Positions 55,405 through 64,000 of a stretch of 64,000 bases of DNA are shown piece after piece (position 1 is the first letter of the stretch; each line of letters starts with the position of its first letter). The translations under genes were made by a program, and so were the position numbers. The notes under the pieces are model-generated. The model made no database searches. It had not been told where the DNA came from and saw only the letters and a list, made by a program, of their open reading frames with translations. The stretch spans positions 25,887,034 to 25,951,033 of the forward strand of contig JAAALK010000082.1 of assembly GCA_019279435.1 (NCBI GenBank), given 5' to 3'. This stretch comes from Zizania palustris. Its lineage: Eukaryota > Streptophyta > Magnoliopsida > Poales > Poaceae.

Positions 55405-57000
55405 ATGCCTCCGAAGCAAAGTCAGGCTTCGGGTCCTCTCCGAAGATCCCCTCGGACCACCAGAGCCGGACCCTCGGCTACTCCGGCGATTCCCGCCGAG
55501 ACTGCTGGGCGTCGGGCACCCCGGGGCCCTCGAGCTCCTCCTACGGTGCTTCAGACCGACTACGTCAGCTCCCGAGATCCGGAGGTGCCCTCCGACGAAG
55601 ACAAAGGCCTTCCTGAAACCGAGGCTATGCAACTGGCCAGGCTTCAGGAGGAGGTGTCCAGGTGGAGGCAAGAGGCCGCCGATCACCTCCGCACTCAAGC
55701 TTCCACCGAAACTCCAGAAGGGCCTCAAGACGGTGGTACCCACAATCTCCCAGAAGTTATCCAAGTCCCGGAGGAAACCGAGAATGCCTCCTTCGATAAC
55801 GAGTCTCCATTACATCTGGATTTACAGAGATTGCCTTTCGACCCCAGATTCAAGGCCTCGAAGTTGCACAAGTACTCCGGGGGTCGGACCCCGGAGAGTT
55901 TGCCCGCTCATACGCCCTGGCAATAGAAGCAAGTGGAGGGGTGCGAAGCACTATGGCTAAATGCTTCCCCCTCGCCCTCGAAGGCATGGCACTTCGATGG
56001 TTCTGGTCCCTGAAGCCAGGATCGATCAGTTCCTGGGAGCAGCTGAAGAAGAAATTTGTGAGCAACTTCCAAGGCACCTTTGTGGCCCCAATGTCCACAG
56101 GAAGTTTGTTCCAGGTGAAGCAGTGGGTGGGAGAAACACTCCGGGAGTACTTCACGCACTTTGCCCACACCAAATCAAAGATTAAGGGCCTGTCTACCTC
56201 TTCGGTAGTCGACGCCGCCCGCGAAGGGGTGCTAAACCCCGACCTCCTCAGCAAACTCCATCGGAAGCCGGTGACGTCTGTAGCGCAGCTGATGGCATAC
56301 TTCGAACAGTATGCCAAGGCGGAGGAAGGCTGTCTTCGGCGAGCTGAAGCACCATTGCCCACCCTCCGAGAAGTCAAAAAGGAGCCTGAAGCCTCCGCTC
56401 CCCTACAACCTCCACAAGACAACCGCTTCAACGAGTACAAGCGGGGGAAGAAGCATTTCTGTTCGGAGGTGCTAAGCATTGCACCTTCCATTCCGAAGGC
56501 ACCTGCCAATTTCCAGCAGGCGCAGAACTTCAAGACTGGAGCACCGAAGCCTCAAGAGAGAGCGCCTGGCAGGCGCCAGAGTTTTTTCTGCTGCGTGCAT
56601 GGCGATAATAGGAGCCATGACATGAAGGATTGCAAGTCGGTGTTAACCCTTCGAGGTGAATACCTAGGACGAAGTGCGGGGCGGGGTGCTTCGGATCGAG
56701 CCCCACGCTCGGTACGGTCGGAACCTGTGCAAGCTGTGGCCCGAGATGGTGCCCTTGAAGCCCCCATGCGGCTACCGGTGGCCAACATTATGCCACCACC
56801 AAAGCAGGAAGACCCGCAAGATCGCGGCAAGAGAGTGGTCTTGCCCATCTCCGGAGGGGGGACCCTCGGAATCATGTCTAAGAGGCAGCGGCGCGAGTAC
56901 GTCCGCGAGGTCGGGCACATTGGGACCTCGAGTTCCGCCGAAGGGATGCCGGAGTGGTCCCACGTGCCCATCTCGTTTACTGCCAGCGATGCTGCGGGGG
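55405..57000 (+). pseudogene. gag: gag of Tat element
   Basis: ATG 55405 (MPPKQSQASGPLRRS). A charged, Pro-rich N-terminus with a short coiled coil (EAMQLARLQEEVSRWRQEA) leads to the core. A one-base shift in a G run near 55878-55886 moves the frame; it continues with DPGEFARSYALAI, MAKCFPLALEGMALRWFWSL, SWEQLKKKFVSNFQGTF and ETLREYFTHFAHTKSKI, the typical gag block of this lineage. A knuckle-like segment FFCCVHGDNRSHDMKDC (about 56580-56630) precedes the linker to protease. Confidence 0.85.
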
Positions 57001-57557
57001 TGAAGTTCCCCCATGCTGACCCCTTGGTCATTTCTGCTGATATAGCAGGAGTGGAGGTCCGAAGGATCCTGGTAGATGGTGGGATCTCCGCAGACATACT
57101 CTTTGTCCAGGCCTTCAATCAGATGTGCATACCTCGGAAGCATCTACTTCCAGCAGTCCGGCCGCTTCAAGGGTTCTCAGGACCGCCTCTCGATGCCCTC
57201 GGCCAAATAGACCTCGAGGTTGCCTTCGGATAAGGGCCTCTGGCCCGGGTAGAAGAGGTGATCTTCGACGTGGTCGACGCCCCATATGCTTACAATGCTA
57301 TCTTCGACCGAGGGATGCTAAACCAGTTCGGGGCTATAGCGCATCATAACTATCTTTGTCTCAAAATGCCCACGCAAGGTGGAGTGCTTACCATTTCAGG
57401 AGACCAAGCTGTAGCTCGGAGGACGGAGTATGGCCATGGGCAGCCGTTAGACCCCCGACAAGTACACAATGTGGCGAAAAGCATCGAAGAGGTACCAGAG
57501 GCCTCGAACTCTTCAAAGGGGCCCTCGCTCAAGCCAAGCCCAGAAGGTGATGTCTAG
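57001..57557 (+). pseudogene. pol: Protease region of Tat element
   Basis: In frame with gag after its shift. VRRILVDGGISADILF (about 57058-57105) is the Tat protease active-site block (family form DGGSSADILF). Following PLQGFSGPPLDALGQIDLEVAFG is a TAA at 57231-57233, then AYNAIFDRGMLNQFGAIAHH in the same frame and a TAG at 57555-57557. Confidence 0.85.
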
Positions 57558-58956
57558 ACAAGAATAATTTCGAAAGATGGCAAAGAGTACCCAGTGCAGT
57601 TCGGCAAGGGGCTATCCCCGGAAATAGCTGCCTCATTAGAAGAAGTCGTCAGGAGAAATCTGGACATATTTGCTTGGACTACGAAGACATCACCGGGGTC
57701 GATCGAAGCATCATCGAGCATAGTCTGCTCATCAATCCGAAGGCTAGGCTAGTACGCCAGGGGCTCCGCAAGCTATCAGCAGAAAGAGCAAGCCTCGCCA
57801 AAACCGAAGTAGAAAAATTGTTAAGAGCTGGCATCATCAGGGAGGTACCCATACCGAGTGGTTGGCTAACTCTGTTTTTGTAAGGAAGAAGGACTCAAAC
57901 AAGTGGCGCATGTGTATTGACTTCACTTCATTAAATAAAGCATGCCCGTGAGACCCCTACCCGATGCCCCGAATAGATCAGCTGGTAGATTCCACAGCCG
58001 ACTCCGAATTGCTAAGTTTCCTCGACGCTTATTCCGGATATCATCAAGTATGGCTGAAACGCGAAGACGAAGCCAAGACAAGCTTTATAACTCCTTCCAG
58101 AGTATTTTGTTATGTAAGAATGCCTTTTGGGCTGCGAAATGCCGGAGCCACCTTTTCCCATTTAATAGCTAAGGCTCTAGGTCATCAGATAGGTCGGAAT
58201 GTCGAGGCCTATATGGATGATATTGTAATAAAAAGTGCTCAAAAGCACCAGCATAGCTTAGACCTAGCTGAAACGTTTGAAAGCCTCCGAGCATTTGGAG
58301 TACGCCTCAATCCGGAAAAATGTATATTCGGAGCACAAGCAGGAAAACTGCTAGGGTACTTAGTTTCGAGCAGGGGAATCAAAGCTAGCCCAACACAGAT
58401 AAGTGCACTGCAAAGGATGGCTCCACCGGAAAATTTGAAGCAAGTTCAGAAGCTAGCAGGAAGGCTCGCAGCTCTTATCAGGTTCTTGGCCAGGTCAGCA
58501 GAACGGAGCCTCCCAATTTTCAAAGCACTAAAGGGGTCCGAAAGCTTTCAGTGGACACCGGAGTGCCAGAAGAGCTTCGATGATATAAAGGCATACCTCG
58601 GAAGATTATCAATTCTGACTGTTTCACTTCCAGAAGAAACACTGCTCTTTTATCTTGTAGCAACAAGTTCAGCGGTGAGCGCAGTATTGGTCCGGGAAGT
58701 CGAGCTTAACGAAAAGCTAGTCCAGAACCCAGTTTATTTTCTCTCGGAGGCATTATCCGGAGCTAAAATCAGATACTCCGAACTCGAGAAGTTTGCTTAT
58801 GTCCTAGTAATGGCCTCGCGAAAGCTAAGGCATTATTTCTTGGCGCATAACCTGATCGTCCCTACATCGTATCCTCTTGGAGATATGCTCTGAAACAAAG
58901 ATTCAACGGGCAGGATTGGAAAATGGGCGGTCGAGCTAGCACCCTTTGGAATCTCC
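57558..58956 (+). pseudogene. pol: Reverse transcriptase and RNase H of Tat element
   Basis: RT begins around LSPEIAASLEEVVRRNLDIFAW (57610-57680); a frameshift near 57680 leads to GVDRSIIEHSLLINPKARLVRQ and a second near 57855 to WLANSVFVRKKDSNKWRMC. A TGA interrupts at about 57950 (before DPYPMPRIDQLVD). The next 310 codons are open: SFLDAYSGYHQV, FCYVRMPFGLRNAGATF, the catalytic AYMDDIVIKS (about 58210-58240), LGYLVSSRGIKASP, then RNase H with FYLVATSSAVSAVL, PVYFLSEALSGAKIRYSELE. A TGA at 58891-58893 follows GDML. Confidence 0.9.
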
Positions 58957-59565
58957 TTCAGGGCAAGAACAGCTATTAAATATCAAATTATAGCCGATTT
59001 CGTAGCAGAGTGGACTCCATCTGCTATTTGGGCCCCGGAAGAACCCTCCGAAGGCTTTTGGACAATATTTTCTGACGGAGCTTATCAAGCATCCGGTGCC
59101 GGAGCAGGGGCCGTCATCATATCACCATCAGGGCAAAAGGCCATGTATTCTGCGAGGCTCAACTTCGGAACCACTAATAACATCACCGAGTATGAAGGAA
59201 TCTTGCTAGGCCTCCTAAAGGCTAAAGCGCTCGGAGCTGCAAGAATAGTGATTAAGACAGATTCCCAAGTCGTCGCAGGGCATGTTGATAAAAGTTTTCA
59301 AGCAAAAAATCCACATCTAGCACAATACCTCGAAGAAATCCGCAAGGCCGAAGCAGCATTTAGAGGATTTACAGTTCGAAGTATCCCTCGGGCAGAAAAT
59401 CAACTTGCAGATATTCTTGCAAAGGCTGCAGCGAGGGCAGTGGACCTCCCGGAGGGTGCTTTCTACGAAGAACTAGCGCAACCAGCGGCTGTTCAACTAC
59501 CCCCTTCGGAGGTACTGTGCATTCCAATTACAGATTGGCGAGCTCCGATTATGAACATATTGTAA
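58957..59565 (+). CDS. pol: Second (archaeal-type) RNase H of Tat pol
   Basis: FWTIFSDGAYQASGAGAGAVI (first catalytic Asp) and NNITEYEGILLGLLKAKALG (Glu), then IVIKTDSQVVAGHV (second Asp) and RAENQLADILAKAAA show a complete aRNH fold. It is extra to the normal RNase H and is a hallmark of Tat elements. The frame is the same as RT and integrase; upstream it is cut by the TGA at 58891, and it ends at the TAA 59563-59565. Confidence 0.88.
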   Translation, partial: FRARTAIKYQIIADFVAEWTPSAIWAPEEPSEGFWTIFSDGAYQASGAGAGAVIISPSGQKAMYSARLNFGTTNNITEYEGILLGLLKAKALGAARIVIKTDSQVVAGHVDKSFQAKNPHLAQYLEEIRKAEAAFRGFTVRSIPRAENQLADILAKAAARAVDLPEGAFYEELAQPAAVQLPPSEVLCIPITDWRAPIMNIL

Positions 59566-59571
59566 AGTAGC

Positions 59572-60747
59572 ATGGACCCTCCCGAAGGTCCAGAAGCCCA
59601 AAGATTGCAAGCAAGAGCTCGAAATTACAAGATTATTGATGGAATATTATACAAAGCTAGAGTGTGTTCACCTCTACTTCGATGCATCTCACAGCCCGAA
59701 GGTGAATACATACTTCGGGAAATCCACGAAGGCTTGTGCGGAGGTCATTTAGCCCCTCGAGCGCTAGCAGGCAAGACGCTTCGGCAAGGGTTTTACTGGC
59801 CAACTATAGTAAGAGATGCGGAGGAACTGGTTCGAACATGCCAAGGCTGCCAGTGGATGGGCAGGCGAAGCCATCGCCCGCCAGCCCAGCTTCAAGTTAT
59901 CGCCCTAGTGTGGCCAATGGCTAGATGGGGCATGGACCTCATAGGCCCTTTACCAATGGCAAAAGGCGGCTTGAAATTTGCGGTAGTGGCAATTGAGTAT
60001 TTCTCAAAATGGGTTGAAGCGGAGCCTTTAATAGCTATCACCTCGAGGAATGTGCAAAGATTTTTCTGGCAGAATGTTATATGCAGGTTCGGAGTTCCAA
60101 GAGAGTTGACGGTCGATAATGGAACCCAGTTCGAACCTGACACTTTCCAAACATTTTGTGAAGAACTGGGCGTTAAGTTGTGCTTCGCGGCGGTGCGACA
60201 TCCACAGTCCAACGGAGCCGTTGAGCGAGCCAACGGGAACATCCTCTCCGGGCTAAATCGCCGAATCGTTGGATTGGCCAAGGGGCTGTGGGTCGAAGAG
60301 CTCCCCAAAATCTTATGGTCCATTCGAACCACTCAAACCAGGTCAACAGGTTTCACACCATTTAGATTTCTCTTCGGAGATGAGGCCATGACTCCTACGG
60401 AGCTCAGAGGTGGATCGCTTCGAGTAGTTCAACCTGGGGACGAAGATGACCAGAGCACGTCGCTGAATTTGTCAGAAGAAACAAGGCTTCGAGCTGTCGC
60501 CAACCTGACTAAGTACCAGGACCACACCAAAACATGGTATGAACCGAAGATAAAGCTAAACGAGTTAAAGCCCGGTCATCTAGTGTTGCGAAGTGTAATA
60601 GCTCCGGGGAAGCTAGGAAACAAATGGGAAGGACCATATGTTATCTTACGCTCAGGGCGCCCCGGATCGTTTAAATTACCTAATTTAGAAGGAGAAGAAT
60701 TGAAGCATGCATGGCATGCGGAGCACCTTAAGCGTTACTTTGCTTAG
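59572..60747 (+). CDS. pol: Integrase of Tat element
   Basis: An open 391-codon frame continuing pol after the TAA at 59563. HHCC finger: EIHEGLCGGHLAPRALAG and RTCQGCQ. Core: WGMDLIGPLP (Asp), ELTVDNGTQFEPDTF (Asp) and HPQSNGAVERANG (Glu), so the DDE triad is intact. The C-terminus has LKPGHLVLR, GKLGNKWEGPYVI and LKHAWHAEHLKRYF and no chromodomain. The start given is the first methionine after the stop; the domain itself is part of a longer pol protein. It is the best-preserved retroelement enzyme region in the window. Confidence 0.9.
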   Translation: MDPPEGPEAQRLQARARNYKIIDGILYKARVCSPLLRCISQPEGEYILREIHEGLCGGHLAPRALAGKTLRQGFYWPTIVRDAEELVRTCQGCQWMGRRSHRPPAQLQVIALVWPMARWGMDLIGPLPMAKGGLKFAVVAIEYFSKWVEAEPLIAITSRNVQRFFWQNVICRFGVPRELTVDNGTQFEPDTFQTFCEELGVKLCFAAVRHPQSNGAVERANGNILSGLNRRIVGLAKGLWVEELPKILWSIRTTQTRSTGFTPFRFLFGDEAMTPTELRGGSLRVVQPGDEDDQSTSLNLSEETRLRAVANLTKYQDHTKTWYEPKIKLNELKPGHLVLRSVIAPGKLGNKWEGPYVILRSGRPGSFKLPNLEGEELKHAWHAEHLKRYFA

Positions 60748-60903
60748 GGGCCCCTTGTAATCACTTGTAAAAACTTGCCTTTCTATGAATAAAGATAAGG
60801 GTCGAATTTTGTTTGCTCTTCGAATATCCCTTACTCCTGATGGACACATTTTTCTCAAGACCCAGGCAGCTGCCTTCGAACCATTGGTTCCAAGGCTCCG
60901 TTG

Positions 60904-61300
60904 CCAACCTACGGATTCCAGGCTCCGGCTTGTTAGGATCCGTAGAAGAGTCCAAGGACTTTAAACAAAAACAGACTTCCGGCGTCCGGGTACGAAGCAT
61001 CTGTAAAAGAGCCGAAGGTGGCCAACCTACGGATTCCAGGCTCCGGCTTGTTAGGATCCGTAGAAGAGTCCAAGGACTTTAAACAAAAACAGACTTCCGG
61101 CCTCCGGGTACGAAGCATCTGTAAAAGAGCCGAAGGTGGCCAACCTACGGATTCCAGACTCCGGCTTGTTAGGATCCGTAGAAGAGTCTAAGGACTTTAA
61201 ACAAAAACAGACTTTCGGCCTCTGGGTGCGAAGTGTCTGTAAAAGAGCCGAAGGTGGCCACCGTATGGATTCCATGCTCCGTTTTCGTCAAGATCCGTGT
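60904..61300 (+). repeat. 118-bp tandem repeat, three copies plus a partial fourth
   Basis: CCAACCTACGGATTCC starts copies at 60904, 61022 and 61140, and a diverged partial copy (CCACCGTATGGATTCC) starts at 61258. The spacing is exactly 118 bp. It lies between pol and the 3' end of the antisense gene. Since 118 is not a multiple of three, it is not a coding repeat. Confidence 0.95.
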
Positions 61301-61531
61301 AAAAAAATAATAAAAAATAAATAAATTTAAAAAGAGGAGAGCCGCGAAGTAGTACTATTAAAAGTACAAATGATAAGCGTACATTCGAAGCATTCGGTTG
61401 TTCGGAGCATTATTGTGCCTGGCGAACCCTTTCCTATAGTAAAGGCTCCACCACCCACAAGGGGGGTCGGAGGATAGGAGTCACACAGCATACTTTCGAA
61501 GCATTTCACATTAAATCATTATACTTTTACA
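61301..61531. other. Noncoding segment between repeat and antisense gene
   Basis: AT-rich start (61302-61330), no gene. On the minus strand it would be the 3' untranslated region of the antisense gene. Confidence 0.5.
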
Positions 61532-64000
61532 TCAAGAAAAGTTTTGGTCCAAGCCTAGGAAAAATCGAAGACCCTGTCGACATCTAGAGCTACTCCTCCG
61601 GCTACTCTGCCTTTCGGAACTCGAAGCTGTCGGCTTGGCCCTCTTCGTTCGAACACTTCTTTTCTTCTTGGAGGCTCGTAGTTTCTTCTGCTCTTCTTGG
61701 AGCTCCGCCCATGTCAGGAGCCTTTCAGAGTCAGCCTCCGCAGGGTCTTCGGCCCGGTACTCTGAGTCGGACCAATCAATAGGTTCGGAAGACGAAGATC
61801 CCTCCACCTTCTCTTCCTCTTTAATATAAGCTAAGACATCTTGGCAAACTTCGGTGGTGATTTCTCCTCCGTCTCCACCAGGAACAGAAAAGCGGGAACG
61901 GCGGTAAGGCCTCAAGCCCTCGAGGTTTGCCCACTCCTTTCGGAGCTCGTCGGTAATTTCCAAAAGTACGAAGTCAGGGCTCGAAGGGCATGACAAAACC
62001 TAAAAAAGAGCAGAACACCCAAGACAAGTTCTTGTTTATAGCTTTTTCATTAATAAAAAGAGGCTTTACAAGGCTTCGCGTACATAATAATCCTAAGTGG
62101 CTAGACCTGCGGGTCGGTTGGCAGAGCAGGAACCGAAGGGGCTGGCGAAGAAGGAAGTGGTGGCCTTGTATGCGCCTGCTTCTACCGACGGGCCTCGTCT
62201 ATCCAAGCTTTAGCTGCGACCTTATGGTCCGTCTTCCAGGTTGACCGGAAGGCTTCCCAGGCCGAAGCCACTTCCGAAGATGGCCACAACAAGTCGTCGG
62301 ATGCGAAGCCTCCAGGGGTCGAACCCCCGACTGAGCCAAGGGGGATCCGAAGAGACTCAAGGTGATGAAGAACCCCAATACCGGCACACTGTCCGGAGAT
62401 CTCTCCGTACCGAATGCCGGAGTTCATCATCAGCGACGAAGCCACTTGGATCCTCGTCAGCTTTCGGTCAAGGGGCTCGTGGGTCGCAGCAGAAGAAGAA
62501 GGGCACAGGGTGCTGAAGTACTCCAAGGTCCCCTGAAGAGCCTCCAAGGTACGGTCCACAATGCTGGAGTTCTTCTTCTCCGCTGTTTCCAGCCCTGCAG
62601 CAGTCGCAGACACTTCGGCCACCTGGAGCATTAAAGATCTCTTGAGGGCCATCGCCTGGCTAAGAGCCCCCTGGAGCTCCACCAACTGCGCGCTCGAGGT
62701 AGCAGCCTCTTGGCGGAGTCTTTCAACTTCCGCCCGAAGGACGACGCGCTCGGCCTCGACCTCTTGGGCAGACGAGCGAAGGGCGTCGCTGTCTTGTCGC
62801 GCCACCCGGAGGGCTTCGTCAGACGCTTCCCTAGCCCTCCGCTCCTCTAGGACCTCTTCCTCCAGCCTAAGAGATCTCTCGGTGGAGTCGTTAAGGGCCG
62901 TCTGGAGAGTGGTGACCTTCCGGTTAAGTCGATTAACCTCGACCTCGTTGGAAGTCGCTGCCGCTCTAGCAAGGACAAATTGCTGCAAAAAGAACAAGTA
63001 AGTACTAAAGTATTTATGGTCACTAATGCGAAGCAGCTATGGTGTCTTTTCATACCTGAAGGGCAGCCCTTTCGAGGGCTGAGTTGAGTGACGAAGCCCT
63101 AGCCTCGCTCAAGATGGAGACCAAGTCCGAATTGGCGATATCCTGGCTTCTCTCTGCCAGGGGCTCCATGAGGTTCCGGAGGCCACTCCGATGCTCCAAG
63201 AACGGAGCCAGCAGAGGAAGCCAAGACAAAGCTTGGAGGTCATCCGCTGCGGCCTCGTCCTCCGAATTGCCAGCGGAGGTCGCGGCCTGGCCAGGAAGAA
63301 GGTCGAGGCTAGATATGCTCTTGCCCCTCCCCGACACAAAAGAGGCCGAAGCAGGGACACTCCGATCATCGGCAGCTACCCCTTCGACCGGAACCGCCGT
63401 TGCCGGGATGACCTCCGTCGCCAAGTTCATCTCGGCAGGCGCATCATCCGCTCCGACGGACGTGTTCTCCATCGTCAAGCTCGAAGCGTCTGAAGGCACG
63501 GGAGGGTCCGCTCGAGCAGCAACCTCCGAAGGTGCAGGAGTTTTGGACGTCACCGAAACATCGACGCCCGTAGAGGTACCTACTTCAATAACAAAATTAA
63601 TAAGCATATTTCCAGAAATAGTGTGCAGGGGTGATTAAAAAAGAGGGAGCTTCGGGAAGTACCTCCGGGAGCCTCGTGGGGTAGGATCGCTGGATCCTCC
63701 AGGACCTCGTACATCTGAAGGATGTCGGCGAAGTCGTCCCCCGAGGTCCAACCCCCAACATCTCCTGCCGGAGCCACGTTCTCCTCTGTAACCGCCTCGG
63801 GTGTAGGCAAGTTGGGAGTATTGGAGCCCGACTCCACTTGCACGACGACGGGAGCAGGAGGAACCGCCCCTAGGTCTTCGTCATCGTTCAGGAGGTAGCT
63901 CTCAAAGGCCGCCGCCGTTTGGGCATCGAAGTCCTCTATTTCTTTGGAGGCCGAGCTCTGATCACCCGGAGACGAGGCAGACGAGGCCGGCGTCAACTAC
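61532..64000 (-). CDS. Multi-exon antisense gene of Tat element (5' end outside the window)
   Basis: Four minus-strand exons with consensus splice sites: exon A from the window edge to 63663 (GAG|GTACTT); exon B 63579-63056 (...TAG|GTACC to CAG|GTATGA); exon C 62982-62186 (TTTTTGCAG|CAATTT to TCG|GTAGAA); exon D 61999-61532 (TTTTTTAG|GTTTTG), stop at 61532. A-B and B-C join in frame. C-D with these sites is out of phase, so a small indel or another site is likely. Exon C encodes a long coiled coil (ATSNEVEVNRLNRKVTTLQ, LRLEEEVLEERRARE). Exon D ends in a basic, Ser-rich tail (KKKRSVRTKRAKP). It resembles the antisense gypsy-type proteins annotated in grass Tat elements; function unknown. Confidence 0.7.

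Larger units (their letters stand above)
54704..64000 (+). mobile_element. Tat-lineage Ty3/gypsy element, runs past the window end
   Basis: 5' LTR of 494 bp, a PBS of the TTGGCGCCG type, gag, protease, RT, RNase H, a second (archaeal-type) RNase H, integrase without chromodomain, a 118-bp tandem repeat, then a multi-exon gene on the opposite strand. The second RNase H, the short TGTTGG...CCAACA LTR and the antisense gene are features of the Tat lineage in grasses. The bases before the LTR (54699-54703, CACGG) should be the target duplication, not checkable here. Gag-pol is broken by frameshifts and stops; integrase is open. Confidence 0.92.

Noticed and set aside
60904..61300. CRISPR array
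   Set aside because: Direct 118-bp tandem repeats without spacers, in a plant retroelement.

Overview
The window reads as intergenic DNA from a grass (Poaceae) nuclear genome. It is almost entirely nested transposable elements: long-LTR Ty3/gypsy chromoviruses, SIRE/Maximus-like Ty1/copia elements, a Tat-lineage gypsy element with dual RNase H and an antisense gene, TNP2-type CACTA transposons and an L1-clade LINE. The genus cannot be fixed from the sequence alone. No intact host gene is visible. The only host-derived coding sequence is a broken DnaJ/DUF3444 cDNA carried inside a LINE insertion.

Left part (1-20744). A minus-strand Tekay-like chromovirus (1-9329; its 3' LTR is cut by the window edge) carries gag-pol plus an extra sense-strand reading frame between the 5' LTR and gag. 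It sits in an older plus-strand Ty1/copia element whose RT (9330-10144) and RNase H (13539-14240) are split further by a solo LTR of a related Tekay family (10145-13538, TSD CCTAA). Next come a copia-type LTR followed by a primer-binding-like site (about 14241-16174), a scrambled fragment, two copia LTRs facing each other (16808-18651), and a remnant CACTA with roughly 470-500-bp AT-rich repeats (18652-20300).

Right part (20745-64000) is one deep nest. The base is a minus-strand SIRE-like copia element with its 3' LTR starting at 20745. A CACTA transposon (20955 to about 28965, 3' end lost) sits in that LTR. A plus-strand, gag-only SIRE-like element (32874-54492, TSD AATAC) splits its RT. That second element is interrupted in its 5' LTR by a solo Tekay-like LTR (33074-36891, TSD AGATG). 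In its 3' LTR it carries a 9.5-kb insertion (44461-53968, TSD of at least 14 bp) made of a LINE joined to the 5' three quarters of a DnaJ mRNA. A Tat-lineage gypsy element (54704 to beyond 64000) interrupts the RT of the base element on its right side.

The most notable signals are: (1) the LINE-DnaJ chimera within a single target-site duplication, which looks like reverse-transcriptase template switching; (2) the pre-gag reading frame of the chromovirus; (3) the multi-exon antisense gene of the Tat element; (4) a 46-bp-arm hairpin with a TGACGTCA loop at the CACTA end, plus repeated promoter-like modules and tRNA-like boxes inside the same transposon; (5) chromovirus decay in which every stop codon fits a single C-to-T change. 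None of the coding regions except the Tat integrase and parts of the antisense gene is open over its full expected length.
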